DNA of 64,000 nt from Marinobacter sp. JH2 (GCF_004353225.1 NZ_CP037934.1:310001-374000), one strand, 5' to 3'. Positions 28,114 to 38,550 are shown, counted from the first letter of the stretch. Made by a program: numbers and translations. The notes: a model not told the origin generated them from the sequence alone.

Positions 28114-29298
28114 ATGGCCTGGAATGAACCGGGTGGTAACCGTAACGACAACGATCCCTGGGGAACCGGTGGTCGTCGCGGCAATGATCAGGGGCCACCA
28201 GATCTGGACGAGGCTCTGAAAAAGGGGCTCGATAAGCTGAATCGTATGCTGGGCGGCAAAGGCGGCTCTGGCAACAATGGCAGCTCAGGGTCTGGTAGCA
28301 AAAACGGTGGTTTTGGTGCCATTTTGGCCATCGCCGCCATATTGGCGTTCGGTTATGTTCTGTACCAATCGTTCTACACCGTAGACGAACAGGAACGAGC
28401 AGTCGTGCTGCGCTTCGGTGAATTCAGTCGCACTGAAAGCCCAGGGCTGCGTTTCAAGGTGCCGTTGATTGATTCGGCAACTAAAGTCCGCGTGACCAAC
28501 GTTCGCTCTGCGCGTTCCAGCGGTCAAATGCTGACTCAAGACGAAAATTTGGTAACCGTGGATCTGCAGGTTCAGTACCGGGTTGGCGATGCCAGGGCTT
28601 ACGTTCTGAATGTACGGGATTCTAATCAGGCGCTGGCCTTTGCGACCGACAGCGCCCTGCGTCACGAAGTGGGCAGTTCTTCGCTGGATGACGTATTGAC
28701 GGAAGGGCGTGCGGAATTGGCTGTTCGCGTTGAACAGCGTCTGCAAAGCTTCCTGAAAGAGTACGGCACCGGTCTGGAAATCGTTCGGGTGAACGTTGAA
28801 AGCACACAGCCCCCTGCGGCCGTGCAAGATGCTTTCCGCGAGGTTCAGCGGGCTCGTGAAGATGAGCAGCGTGCGAAAGAAGAAGCCGAGACTTACCGTA
28901 ACAAGATCGTTCCGGAAGCGCGGGGGCAAGCTCAGCGTATGATTGAAGAAGCCAACGCTTATAAGTCCGAAGTGATTGAGCGGGCTCGCGGTGAAACTGC
29001 GCGTTTCAATCAGTTGCTGGCTGTGTACGAACAGGCTCCGGTGGTTACGCGTGAACGTATGTATATTCAAACCCTGGAGCAGGTTTTGGGTAATAGCAGT
29101 AAGATCTTTGTGGACACCGAAAGTAGCGGCAACATGATGTACCTGCCTTTGGACAGGCTGACTCAGGGGCGGATGTCGAACTCCGGGTCCCGTTCATCCC
29201 AGTCAGGTGATCAGCAAGTCGACGTTCAGACGCTGACCGATCAAGTTCTTCAAGAGCTGCGCGCGCGTCAGGATGGAAACACTCGGAGGAGTAGATAA
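28114..29298 (+). CDS. hflK: HflK subunit of the FtsH-regulating HflKC complex
   Basis: HflK and HflC form a cage in the inner membrane around the FtsH protease. The 394-residue protein starts with a glycine- and asparagine-rich cytoplasmic segment (1-70), one membrane helix (about 67-88, FGAILAIAAILAFGYVLYQSF) and a periplasmic SPFH/band-7 domain (VDEQERAVVLRFGEF, VQYRVGDARAYVLNV), then a coiled coil with REDEQRAKEEAETYRN. Glu/Arg-rich heptads are typical of the family. GGAGAG precedes the start, and hflC follows after 3 bases. Confidence 0.97.
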   Translation: MAWNEPGGNRNDNDPWGTGGRRGNDQGPPDLDEALKKGLDKLNRMLGGKGGSGNNGSSGSGSKNGGFGAILAIAAILAFGYVLYQSFYTVDEQERAVVLRFGEFSRTESPGLRFKVPLIDSATKVRVTNVRSARSSGQMLTQDENLVTVDLQVQYRVGDARAYVLNVRDSNQALAFATDSALRHEVGSSSLDDVLTEGRAELAVRVEQRLQSFLKEYGTGLEIVRVNVESTQPPAAVQDAFREVQRAREDEQRAKEEAETYRNKIVPEARGQAQRMIEEANAYKSEVIERARGETARFNQLLAVYEQAPVVTRERMYIQTLEQVLGNSSKIFVDTESSGNMMYLPLDRLTQGRMSNSGSRSSQSGDQQVDVQTLTDQVLQELRARQDGNTRRSR

Positions 29299-29301
29299 GT
29301 T

Positions 29302-30177
29302 ATGGGACCTAAAGGTGTATTGGGCCTTGCAGGCACTCTTATCGTCGTCCTGCTCGTGCTGTCTAGTGTATTCATCATTCCTGAGACGCACCGTGGTGTG
29401 AAGCTCCGTTTTGGTGAGTTGGTTCAAACCGATATTCAGGCGGGTATCCACTTCAAAGTGCCGGTCATTGATCAGATTCGGGAGTTCGATATTCGGGTTC
29501 TGACCATGGATCTTCCGTCGCGTCAGTACCTCACCATCGAGAAAAAACCTCTGGATGTGGATTCGTACGTGGCGTGGAAAATCCGTGACGTAGACCAGTT
29601 CTACCGTGCGACCGGCGGCGATGAGCGCCGTGCGGAAACACTGATTTTGTCTCGAGTCGATAACGGCTTGCGTGATGAGTTTGGTGTGCGGACCATGCAC
29701 GAAGTGGTCTCCGGTCAGCGTGATGAGTTGATGCATGCACTGAGAGATCGTGCCAACGAAACCGCGGTGAAAGAATTTGGTATTGAAATTCTGGATATTC
29801 GGGTTAAAGCGATCGAGTTCCCGGGTGCAGTCAGTGAAAACGTTTATCGTCGGATGGCGACTGAGCGTCATAAGCTGGCTCAGGAATTTCGTTCCCGCGG
29901 TTTGGAATTGGCGGAAGGGATTCGTGCTGACGCAGATCGCCAGCAAACCGTAACCTTGGCAAATGCCTTTGCCGAAGCGGAAACAACCCGAGGTGAAGGT
30001 GACGGTGAAGCGGCTCAAATTTATGCCGAATCTTATGGCAGCAATGAAGAGTTTTACAGCTTTTACCGTAGCTTGCAGGCTTACGAGAAAACATTTGCCG
30101 GCAAAGATGACATCATGGTTATCGACTCCGACAGTGCTTTCATGAAGTTCCTGAAGGACCCGGCGGGCGTCAACTAA
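29302..30177 (+). CDS. hflC: HflC subunit of the FtsH-regulating HflKC complex
   Basis: The 291-residue partner of HflK has an N-terminal membrane anchor (about 5-26, VLGLAGTLIVVLLVLSSVFI), a band-7 domain (ETHRGVKLRFGEL, GIHFKVPVIDQIREFDIR) and a coiled coil with FRSRGLELAEGIRADAD. The end VIDSDSAFMKFLKDP is typical of HflC. It is cotranscribed with hflK, and a strong terminator stands 18 bases after the stop, closing the hfq-hflX-hflK-hflC block. Confidence 0.97.
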   Translation: MGPKGVLGLAGTLIVVLLVLSSVFIIPETHRGVKLRFGELVQTDIQAGIHFKVPVIDQIREFDIRVLTMDLPSRQYLTIEKKPLDVDSYVAWKIRDVDQFYRATGGDERRAETLILSRVDNGLRDEFGVRTMHEVVSGQRDELMHALRDRANETAVKEFGIEILDIRVKAIEFPGAVSENVYRRMATERHKLAQEFRSRGLELAEGIRADADRQQTVTLANAFAEAETTRGEGDGEAAQIYAESYGSNEEFYSFYRSLQAYEKTFAGKDDIMVIDSDSAFMKFLKDPAGVN

Positions 30178-30195
30178 AACAGTTGGCTCGAAAGG

Positions 30196-30228
30196 AAAAC
30201 CGGAATACCTAGGTATTCCGGTTTTTTT
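30196..30228 (+). terminator. rho-independent terminator after hflC
   Basis: AAAACCGGAATACC pairs with GGTATTCCGGTTTT with a 2-base centre and runs into TTTTTT, a near-perfect stem that should be efficient on both strands. Confidence 0.92.
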
Positions 30229-30351
30229 GTGTCTGCCAAGGGTGTAGAATCTTTCCGGTTTTGTTTGGGCATTTCTTCGCCTAGCATCTTGAACCCTGAG
30301 TCATTCCCCCGGCATCTGAGCCGGTGACGGAAAAACGGACAACAGAATCTC

Positions 30352-31533
30352 ATGACAGTATCTGATCGCTGGTTACTGCCAGATGGAGTTGAAGACATTC
30401 TTCCTCCGCTGGCCGGACGGATCGAGTCCCTGCGCCGGGATGTAATGGACACCTGCCAACGCTGGGGTTACCAATTGGTTATCCCGCCCCTGATCGAGTA
30501 CCTGGAGTCCCTGTTTACAGGAACCGGACACGACCTGGAGTTGCAGACGTTCAAGCTGACCGATCAACTCACCGGCCGCATGATGGGTGTGCGGGCCGAT
30601 ATGACACCGCAAGCCGCTCGGATTGATGCGCACACGCTGGGCCAGGAAGGTATTACCCGCCTTTGTTATGCCGGTCATGTGCTGCATACCCGCCCGCGTC
30701 ATATGCTGACAGGACGAACGCCGATACAGGCCGGCTGTGAGTTGTTTGGTAGCACTTCAGAAGCGGCGGATATGGAAATCATCAGCCTGATGCTGGAAGC
30801 CCTTCGGGTAGCCGGATTGCCGCGTGTGCATCTGGATCTGGCTCACGTTTCTATTTATGAAAGCCTGATTGCCAGCTCTGGGTTTGATATAGACACCGAA
30901 GCGGCTGTTTTTGACGCAATGGCTCGAAAGTCGGTTCCGGAATTGGACCGGTTGCTGGGTGACTGTGAACCTGGCTCGGCAGGCGCCCGTTTGTGTGATC
31001 TCGCTCGTGTAAACGGTGGAGTAGAAGCGTTGGAGCAGGCTCGAGCGATATTGGGTGGTGCGTCTGAAGCGCTCGATGCAGCTTTAAATAAGCTGACCCG
31101 CGTAGTCGAGATGCTAAGCCGTGATTTCCCGGAAGTCAGTTTGGGCTTCGATTTCTGCGAGTTGCGTGGCTACAACTATCACACCGGCTTGGTATTTGCT
31201 GCCTATGTTCCCGGTCATGGTGATGCGGTCGCCAAGGGTGGTCGTTACGATGCCATTGGCAGTGATTTTGGACGTGCCCGGCCTGCAACCGGTTTCAGTC
31301 TGGACATTCGCGCGTTGGTGTCTCTGGGTGAGCGTGTACACCATCGCTCAGGGGCTATATGGGCACCTGCAGTTGAAGATTCCGCGCTTGAAGGTGTGAT
31401 TTCTGGTCTGCGAATGACGGAAACTGTGATTAGACAATTGCCGGGTGACGAACCTGCAGATCCCGCGTTACAAGGTTGTGATCGTCAGTTGGTGAAAAAA
31501 GACGGGCAATGGGTTGTGGAAATGCTGGGCTGA
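30352..31533 (+). CDS. hisZ: ATP phosphoribosyltransferase regulatory subunit
   Basis: HisZ is a HisRS-like protein that activates the short form of HisG in the first step of histidine synthesis. The 393 residues resemble the class II aminoacyl-tRNA synthetase core: PDGVEDILPP at the N-terminus, the dimer-interface region ELQTFKLTD, RADMTPQAARID, and LGFDFCELRGYNYHTGLVFAAY. The anticodon-binding domain of true HisRS is absent, and TRPRHMLTGRTPIQAGCELFG replaces the strict motif 2. No hisG is in this window. hisZ before purA matches Pseudomonas. Confidence 0.95.
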   Translation: MTVSDRWLLPDGVEDILPPLAGRIESLRRDVMDTCQRWGYQLVIPPLIEYLESLFTGTGHDLELQTFKLTDQLTGRMMGVRADMTPQAARIDAHTLGQEGITRLCYAGHVLHTRPRHMLTGRTPIQAGCELFGSTSEAADMEIISLMLEALRVAGLPRVHLDLAHVSIYESLIASSGFDIDTEAAVFDAMARKSVPELDRLLGDCEPGSAGARLCDLARVNGGVEALEQARAILGGASEALDAALNKLTRVVEMLSRDFPEVSLGFDFCELRGYNYHTGLVFAAYVPGHGDAVAKGGRYDAIGSDFGRARPATGFSLDIRALVSLGERVHHRSGAIWAPAVEDSALEGVISGLRMTETVIRQLPGDEPADPALQGCDRQLVKKDGQWVVEMLG

Positions 31534-31606
31534 TTTTATCGCCGGTATTCAACGAATATTCCTGAGTAAATGTGCAAGGCGCGTTCCTTCGGGCCGCCTG
31601 ATGTGA

Positions 31607-32911
<1,305 letters not shown>

Positions 32912-32922
32912 GCTTCAGAGTC

Positions 32923-32962
32923 AAAAAAACCGCCTTTAGCGTGAGCTTCAGGCGGTTTTTTT
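32923..32962. terminator. bidirectional terminator between purA and cmoB
   Basis: AAAAAAACCGCCT pairs with AGGCGGTTTTTTT around a 14-base loop. It has T-runs in both directions and lies between convergent genes. Confidence 0.93.
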
Positions 32963-32978
32963 ATGGCCGAATATACGG

Positions 32979-33971
32979 TCAGGGCTTCTCGGCAATGATC
33001 GTTGCCCGTTTCGGGCCGGGATAGCCTTCGATGGTCTTTGAGGAATCGTTTGGATCCAGGAAGTCAGCCAATGAGTTGAACCGCATCCAGTCGGTTTGCC
33101 GTTGTTCTTCGGTGGTCGTGTCGCTGACATCTACCACGCGAGCATTGCGGAAACCTGCGCGTTCGAGCCATCGAATCAAGGTAGGGCAGCTGGGCAAGAA
33201 CCAGACGTTACGCATCTGACCATAACGATCTTCCGGCATCAGAGTGAAGCCTTCGGGGCCGTCCACAACCAATGTTTCCAGGACCAGTTCACCACCTCGG
33301 CGTAAGGTACCTTTCAGGTCAAGCAAGTGGTCAATCGGTGAGCGTCGGTGATACAACACGCCCATCGAGAAAGTGGTGTCGAAATGTTCGAGGTTTTCCG
33401 GCAAATCTTCCATGCGTATTGGCAAAAGATCGACGGGAGTTTTGCCGAGATAATTTTTCACCGCCAAAAACTGAAACATGAACAATAAGCCGGGGTCGAT
33501 GCCCACGACTTGTCGAGCGCCGGCGCCGGCCATGCGCCAGCAGTGATAACCGGAGCCGCAACCGACATCGAGAATAACGCGCCCTTTCAAATCAGCAAGG
33601 TGGGGTGCGACCCGATCCCATTTCCAGTCTGAACGCCACTCGGTATCCACGTGGGTGTCGAAAAAATTGAAGGGGCCTTTGCGCCAGGGCATTAAACCGC
33701 GTAACCCAAGCTCCAGATTTTCAGCATCCGGTTCGCTTAATGGTTGCTCAGTGGTCACGGTCACGGCAGACGCATTCAGTTCCACTTTAGCGGGAATGTC
33801 TGTCGGTAGGGCTTCAAGCGCTGCGTGCCAGCGTGCCATGTCACCGTGTGGGTTGTCTTCGAAACGGCGTATCAGCTGGGCAGTCAAAACCTCGGCCCAT
33901 GCGGCCTGATCGCTGTTGTTGAGATAATCGATAAACGAGGAGAAATGTTCGCGCCAGTCGAAAGCAGCCAT
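32979..33971 (-). CDS. cmoB: tRNA U34 carboxymethyltransferase
   Basis: CmoB uses carboxy-SAM from CmoA to turn 5-hydroxyuridine at the tRNA wobble position into 5-oxyacetyluridine. The 330-residue protein contains the family block KGPFNFFDTHVDTEWRSDWK, the methyltransferase motif ILDVGCGSGYHCWRM, SMGVLYHRRSPIDHL and RMRNVWFLPS-like text near the C-terminus. It is 21 bases downstream of cmoA on the same strand, and the pair belongs to a leftward run reaching back to about 36.58 kb. Confidence 0.97.
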   Translation of the reverse strand: MAAFDWREHFSSFIDYLNNSDQAAWAEVLTAQLIRRFEDNPHGDMARWHAALEALPTDIPAKVELNASAVTVTTEQPLSEPDAENLELGLRGLMPWRKGPFNFFDTHVDTEWRSDWKWDRVAPHLADLKGRVILDVGCGSGYHCWRMAGAGARQVVGIDPGLLFMFQFLAVKNYLGKTPVDLLPIRMEDLPENLEHFDTTFSMGVLYHRRSPIDHLLDLKGTLRRGGELVLETLVVDGPEGFTLMPEDRYGQMRNVWFLPSCPTLIRWLERAGFRNARVVDVSDTTTEEQRQTDWMRFNSLADFLDPNDSSKTIEGYPGPKRATIIAEKP

Positions 33972-33992
33972 AGGTGTCGCAGGATCCGGAGG

Positions 33993-34751
33993 TTAAGGGT
34001 TCTTGATGGCCAGCATGGAAACAAAGTTGAAACACTGATACCACACCAGTACTTGATCAAAGCCGATGTCGAGAAGCCGTTGCTTGTGGGTGTTCAGGGT
34101 TTCGGGAATCATGATGTTTTCAATCGCCGCCCGTTTCTGGCTGATCTCCAGATCCGAGTAACCATTGGCGCGTTTGAACTCATGATGCAGCTGAGTTTGG
34201 GTGTCCTGTTCCGTCTCGGATTCGAAACGGATTTTTTCAGACAGAATCAGTACGCCGCCCGGGAGGGTGGCATCGGCGATTCGTGCCAGTAGATCTTTTC
34301 GCTTTTCAGGCGGGACGAACTGAAGTGTGAAGTTGAGGGTGGTAACCGAAGCGCGGCTGAGCTCTGTGGTCAGAATGTCTTCGCAGCGCAGGGAAACCGG
34401 CAGCTCGTGGTCGTCGAGTGCGACATAGTGTTCGCATCGCTCGATCATGGCACGGGAGTTGTCCACCCCCACCAATGTGCAGTCGGAATGGGGAATTCCG
34501 TGGCGCATGGCCAGTGTCGAGGCGCCCAATGAACAGCCTAGATCGTAGCAGTGAGAGCCAGGTTGAACGTATTGCTCGGTAATGACCTCGATCATCGGAA
34601 TGATGGTGGTGTAACCGGGTACCGAACGCCGAATCATATCCGGAAAGACTCGAGCCACTGAGGCATCAAAACGAAAGTCTTCAGGGTTGCGCTCGGTAGC
34701 GAACAGGCGATCCGTCATTTGCGGTACTTGCGCTGGTTTTTTACGGCTCAT
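33993..34751 (-). CDS. cmoA: carboxy-S-adenosyl-L-methionine synthase
   Basis: CmoA makes carboxy-SAM from SAM and prephenate. The 252-residue protein shows YDLGCSLGASTLAMR, the substrate-binding region MIERCEHYV, FTLQFVPPEKR and SEKIRFESE. The frame stays open 64 codons further upstream, but those residues overlap the preceding gene and have no family match, and the ATG at 34751 (MSRKKPAQVPQMTD) matches family length. Its start overlaps the preceding gene by 11 bp, so the two are probably cotranslated. Confidence 0.96.
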   Translation of the reverse strand: MSRKKPAQVPQMTDRLFATERNPEDFRFDASVARVFPDMIRRSVPGYTTIIPMIEVITEQYVQPGSHCYDLGCSLGASTLAMRHGIPHSDCTLVGVDNSRAMIERCEHYVALDDHELPVSLRCEDILTTELSRASVTTLNFTLQFVPPEKRKDLLARIADATLPGGVLILSEKIRFESETEQDTQTQLHHEFKRANGYSDLEISQKRAAIENIMIPETLNTHKQRLLDIGFDQVLVWYQCFNFVSMLAIKNP

Positions 34752-35109
34752 CGCTATCCCCGACTTTAGGTTTTGCCGGATCCCGATCGGTTGGCGATGG
34801 CCGGGCACAGCGCACACCACGATTCTTGTAGTCCACCAGAATACCGCGGAACGAAGGGTCGACGTCGGCTGCAATGGCAAGATAACCGTTTTCACATACC
34901 GCGTGCAGCCCGGAGGGCTTGCGAGACATCCGAAATTCTTCACCCGGCGCCACGTGAATGGCTTGGAAGTCGCCTACGGGAACATGGTCTTTATTGTCCG
35001 AATGCTTGATTTTTCCGCCAACCTCCAGTGCCGTTACTGTGCTGATGATGGCAATCACCGTGGTCACAATAAGGGCACGTGCCGAATAGCGGTTTTCACT
35101 TTCGCTCAT
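34741..35109 (-). CDS. uncharacterised single-span membrane protein
   Basis: The 122-residue product has a short cytoplasmic head, one hydrophobic helix near residues 10-30 (ARALIVTTVIAIISTVTALEV) and a periplasmic domain of about 90 residues with two cysteines (AVCENGYLAI and VRCARPSP) that might form a disulphide. The periplasmic part includes HVAPGEEFRMSRKPSGLHA. The C-terminal tail is acidic and proline-rich. I recognise no family. It overlaps cmoA by 11 bp and follows srkA by 25 bases, which supports it as a real gene in the operon. Confidence 0.7.
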   Translation of the reverse strand: MSESENRYSARALIVTTVIAIISTVTALEVGGKIKHSDNKDHVPVGDFQAIHVAPGEEFRMSRKPSGLHAVCENGYLAIAADVDPSFRGILVDYKNRGVRCARPSPTDRDPAKPKVGDSDEP

Positions 35110-35134
35110 GGTTACCTCTTTGAGAAGTCAGTGT

Positions 35135-36154
35135 TCAGAATTGTCCCGGAAGCGTTAGAGCTGGCTCTTGCAGGGCAGAGAGTTGTTCCCGCAGGGACAG
35201 GACTTGGTCAGACCAGAAACGCGGCTGCGCAAACCAGGGGAAAAAACGGGGGAATGCAGGATCTTCCCAGCGCCTTGCCAGCCAAGCGCAGTGGGCAATT
35301 TGGCGATAGCAGCGTAGGGGTTCTATCAGATGCCGTTCCCGGCGATCAAAATCCCGGAAGGTTTCGTAGCCTTCAAGCAGCTCGCCCAGCTGACTGCCGC
35401 GCTCATTCGTTTCACCGTTCAACAGCAGCCACATATCTTGCACGGCGGGGCCAGTGCGGCAGTCGTCTAAATCGACAAACAGCATGGCTTCGTCACGGCA
35501 AAGAATATTACCCGCGTGACAATCCCCGTGGATTCGGAGCGTGTTTACATCGCCAGCGTCGTCCATGCGCTGCTTGCAGCCATCGATTAAATCCGGGATC
35601 AGGCTGTCCCAGGCGGGCCGAAGATCGTCAGGAATCCAGCCGCCGTTAACGAGTAAGGCGTTGTGTTCTTCTAGCCCCCGAATCAGGTCAAATCCTGGCC
35701 GATGCTCGAAGCTTTTGGTTGCGCCCAGATTGTGGATTTGGCCTAGCCATTGGCCCAGGCGATAGAGCGTATCGGTTACGCTGGTGTCCGGTGCCTGGCC
35801 CCCACGTTGAGGAAATACCGCGAAACGGAAGTCGCCATGGAGGCCTAGAGTGTTGCCGTTGCGCAATGTCAGAGGGGCGACGACAGGAATGTCTGCAGCT
35901 TGCAGGTCCAGCGTAAATTCGTGTTCTTCGTGGATGGCGGCATCAGACCAGCGGCTGGGGCGATAAAATTTCGCGATGACCGGAGAGCCTTCGTCCAATC
36001 CGACCTGATACACCCGATTTTCATAACTGTTCAACGCAAACAGCCGTCCACTGACGGCGAAACCGGCTTCTTCCATGGCATCCAGAATAATTTCCGGTTT
36101 CAGGGTGTCGTACGGATGGGGGGAAGTGGTTATGTCAGAAGACTCGTTTTGCAT
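35135..36154 (-). CDS. srkA: stress-response serine/threonine kinase SrkA (RdoA/YihE)
   Basis: SrkA is a eukaryotic-like kinase of the phosphotransferase family that protects cells during envelope and oxidative stress. The 339-residue protein starts with ILDAMEEAGF, has the lysine region VIAKFYRPSRWS, the catalytic loop IHGDCHAGNIL and the metal site FVDLDDC. The C-terminal LARRWEDPAFPRFFPWF is typical of the family. In other bacteria srkA often sits by dsbA; here no dsbA is adjacent, and small membrane proteins flank it. Confidence 0.94.
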   Translation of the reverse strand: MQNESSDITTSPHPYDTLKPEIILDAMEEAGFAVSGRLFALNSYENRVYQVGLDEGSPVIAKFYRPSRWSDAAIHEEHEFTLDLQAADIPVVAPLTLRNGNTLGLHGDFRFAVFPQRGGQAPDTSVTDTLYRLGQWLGQIHNLGATKSFEHRPGFDLIRGLEEHNALLVNGGWIPDDLRPAWDSLIPDLIDGCKQRMDDAGDVNTLRIHGDCHAGNILCRDEAMLFVDLDDCRTGPAVQDMWLLLNGETNERGSQLGELLEGYETFRDFDRRERHLIEPLRCYRQIAHCAWLARRWEDPAFPRFFPWFAQPRFWSDQVLSLREQLSALQEPALTLPGQF

Positions 36155-36159
36155 AGTAA

Positions 36160-36582
36160 TCAGAAGGCCGAGTGTTGTTGTGACTTCATGAATTGTAAAT
36201 GGTACCAGTTTTCATCCAGTTCCCAGCGCACGCGGTTAATGCTCGGAGATGCCAACACAATGTCCCCAGCCCGCGCCTGAACCTGAGCCAGTTCCCGTTC
36301 TGCTTTTTGCCAGTCGCGATGGGTGTCGGCCAGATGCTTCATCCCGGGAAACACCACTGACAAGGCCTGTTGTGTTGAAAGGCTGTGGGACCGAAGCGAA
36401 CTGATGGTGGCCGTGTCACCTTCTACTCGTAATACCCGGTGTTGATAAGGGTAGCTGGAAACCACTTTGTCAGCTTTCAGTTGATCGTTCAGGCTAGTGA
36501 CTTCAAAGCCACGCCAAGCAATCCAGCCTACAAAGAGTGCGGCGACGATCATTACCGTTAGAAACTGCTTCCTGTCGGACAT
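36160..36582 (-). CDS. uncharacterised single-span membrane protein
   Basis: The 140-residue product has a membrane helix near residues 5-25 (FLTVMIVAALFVGWIAWRGF) and a soluble remainder predicted as helices with RDWQKAERELAQVQARAGD. The frame stays open upstream to 37068 on this strand, but that part overlaps a plus-strand oxidoreductase gene. ATG at 36582 has GGAG with 8-base spacing and gives a sensible membrane protein, so I prefer it. An ATG at 36600 is possible. It ends 5 bases before srkA and begins the leftward group; no family is recognised. Confidence 0.6.
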   Translation of the reverse strand: MSDRKQFLTVMIVAALFVGWIAWRGFEVTSLNDQLKADKVVSSYPYQHRVLRVEGDTATISSLRSHSLSTQQALSVVFPGMKHLADTHRDWQKAERELAQVQARAGDIVLASPSINRVRWELDENWYHLQFMKSQQHSAF

Positions 36583-36705
36583 TTCCCATGCTCCGTGCAT
36601 CCGTTGCGCTTGGGGTAAAGTATAACGGTTCTGAAAGCTCAGGTAATGCAACGCTGGGCTATCTGGGTTAATTTCAGGCAGTGGATTGATTGGCAGGGCT
36701 GAAAA

Positions 36706-37815
36706 GTGGATTGCGAAAGCTACAAAGTTCAAACGGTTGTCATCGGAGCCGGAGTTGTGGGTCTGGCCATTGCTCGTGAGCTGGCCCTGTCGGGGCGTGA
36801 GGTTTTGGTACTTGAAAGCGGCGAGAGGTTTGGCGAAGGAATTTCTTCCCGGAACAGCGAGGTGATTCATGCCGGTATTTATTATCCGGCGAATTCCCTC
36901 AAAGCGGCTTTTTGCGTGCGGGGGCGCGAGTTGCTCTACGAATATTGTGTCAGTAGAAAGGTGGGGCATCGTAAATGCGGTAAATGGATTGTAGCGACCG
37001 ACGAACGTCAGGCGGCGAGGCTCGATGCTATTCACCGGCAGGCGGAAACGAACGGGGTTCATCTGCATCTGGCCTCAGGTGATACAGTGCAAGTGCAGTG
37101 CCCGAAGGTGAGGGCTATGGCGGGTCTGTGGTCATCGCAGACGGGCATCGTCGACACCCATGCATTGATGCTGTCGCTGTTGGGTGAGTTGGAAGATGCA
37201 GGCGGACAACTGGTGCTGAACAGTCCTGTAGTCGCCGCGGAAAGCTTACACTGCGGCCATCGCCTCACCGTCGGAGCCGATGCTTCGGTTACCTTGGTGG
37301 CCAGTGAAGTGATTAACGCTGCAGGCTTGGGTGCACCGGGGCTTGCGCGTGACTGGTTGGGTCTTTCGGAGACAGTAAGGCCTGAGCAATGGTTGGCCCG
37401 TGGCGTATATTTCAGCTACAGCGGTCGACACCCGTTCAATCATTTGATTTACCCTTTGCCGGAACCTGGCGGACTGGGTGTGCATTTAACGTTGGATCTG
37501 GCTGGGCAAGCCCGTTTCGGGCCAGACGTTGAATGGGTTGATACAGAAGATTACACCGTGGACCCCAGTCGGCTTCGGGCTTTTGTTGAGGGGATTCGCC
37601 AGTGGTGGCCGTCGCTCGATGCTAGTCGGCTCCAACCTGCTTATGCCGGTATTCGACCCAAACTTGCGGGGCCGGATGGCGGTTTTTCGGATTTCCGGAT
37701 CGACGGGCCTGAGGTTCATGGCCTTGCTGGTCTGGTTCATCTTTACGGCATCGAATCGCCGGGCCTGACCTCCTGTCTCGCCATCGCCGAATACGTTAAG
37801 CAGCAGTTGGGTTAG
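36706..37815 (+). CDS. FAD-dependent oxidoreductase, L-2-hydroxyglutarate dehydrogenase-like
   Basis: The 369-residue protein is a DAO-family flavoprotein. The N-terminal FAD site reads VVIGAGVVGLAIAREL, with VLVLESGERFGEGISSRNSEV after it, the signature NSEVIHAGIYYP of the LhgO/YgaF group. VDTHALM, INAAGLGAPGLAR and GIRPKLAGPDGGFSDFRIDG follow. This group oxidises L-2-hydroxyglutarate to 2-oxoglutarate and passes electrons to the quinone pool. Substrate assignment rests on family resemblance. The start is GTG at 36706 behind GGCAGGG. It converges on comF with a 4-bp overlap. Confidence 0.85.
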   Translation: MDCESYKVQTVVIGAGVVGLAIARELALSGREVLVLESGERFGEGISSRNSEVIHAGIYYPANSLKAAFCVRGRELLYEYCVSRKVGHRKCGKWIVATDERQAARLDAIHRQAETNGVHLHLASGDTVQVQCPKVRAMAGLWSSQTGIVDTHALMLSLLGELEDAGGQLVLNSPVVAAESLHCGHRLTVGADASVTLVASEVINAAGLGAPGLARDWLGLSETVRPEQWLARGVYFSYSGRHPFNHLIYPLPEPGGLGVHLTLDLAGQARFGPDVEWVDTEDYTVDPSRLRAFVEGIRQWWPSLDASRLQPAYAGIRPKLAGPDGGFSDFRIDGPEVHGLAGLVHLYGIESPGLTSCLAIAEYVKQQLG

Positions 37816-38540
37816 CCGAGGGTGCGAGCCAAAGCCCAGATTTGAATGTCTCGGGCTCCGGCTCCGGCTAACTCTATGGCAAGTGCTCGCGTGGTAGCGC
37901 CCGTTGTTACCACATCGTCAATAATGGCGACCCGCTCCGGAATCGGTGCACAAACCTCGAATACTGAGCTCAGATTACTCAATCGTCCGTCTCTGTTAAG
38001 GCCCCGTTGAGCACGCACTTTGCGTTTGCGCCGAACCGCTTGGCTTCCGACCGGGATTTTGAGACGTCGCCCTAGGTATTCGGCAATATCCTGTGATTGA
38101 TTGAACCCACGTTGCCATCGGCGCTGCCAGTGCATGGGAGCTGGAATCAGCAGTTCCGGACGTTCTGATTCGGTCAGGGTGCGTTCCAGATAGTCAGTGA
38201 AATCCGCGAGCAACGGTCGCGCAAATTTACGGTGTCCTTGGTATTTGTAACGGCCGATCATGCTGTCTACAGGGAATTGATAGCGCCAGGGGATTAATGA
38301 ACGTGTGAAGGGTGGTGGTTGTGTAAGACATTCGCCACAGCGCCTGACGGAGCCGGAAAAGGCCAAGGGCAGGGCGCAAGTGTCGCAATGCAAGCGATTG
38401 TGGGGAAGGTCGGCGCGACAGGGTGTGCACAGGCCTTGGTAGGCATGTTTGTTCAAGCAGGTGACGCAGCGGCCGGTTTTCGCTTCCCTGTTAACCAAAT
38501 GGTCCAATAAGGTTGACAGCGGTTTCAGTCTGTTTATCAT
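37812..38540 (-). CDS. comF: ComF-family phosphoribosyltransferase-like protein
   Basis: The 242-residue protein has an N-terminal zinc-binding part with two cysteine pairs (CVTCLNKHAYQGLCTPC and CDTCALP, RRCGEC) followed by a phosphoribosyltransferase fold with VAIIDDVVTTGATTRALA near the C-terminus. In naturally transformable bacteria ComF handles incoming single-stranded DNA. Presence alone does not prove competence here, since the gene is widespread. It is divergent from bioB; the bioB promoter appears to overlap its first codons. Confidence 0.92.
   Translation of the reverse strand: MINRLKPLSTLLDHLVNREAKTGRCVTCLNKHAYQGLCTPCRADLPHNRLHCDTCALPLAFSGSVRRCGECLTQPPPFTRSLIPWRYQFPVDSMIGRYKYQGHRKFARPLLADFTDYLERTLTESERPELLIPAPMHWQRRWQRGFNQSQDIAEYLGRRLKIPVGSQAVRRKRKVRAQRGLNRDGRLSNLSSVFEVCAPIPERVAIIDDVVTTGATTRALAIELAGAGARDIQIWALARTLG
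38513..38540 (+). promoter_or_regulatory. putative promoter of the biotin operon
   Basis: TTGACA at 38513-38518 is followed after 16 bases by TATCAT at 38535-38540 (5 of 6 match TATAAT). Transcription would begin about 38547, just before a BirA-like operator. The promoter overlaps the start of the divergent comF gene. Confidence 0.7.
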
Positions 38541-38550
38541 CGTGGTTTAT

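Noticed and set aside
34752..34943. 64-codon extension of cmoA
   Set aside because: It lies within another gene in a different frame and has no resemblance to CmoA.
36583..37068. Upstream extension of the leftward membrane protein gene
   Set aside because: It overlaps the well-supported plus-strand FAD oxidoreductase and has no signal of its own; ATG at 36582 is the sensible start.
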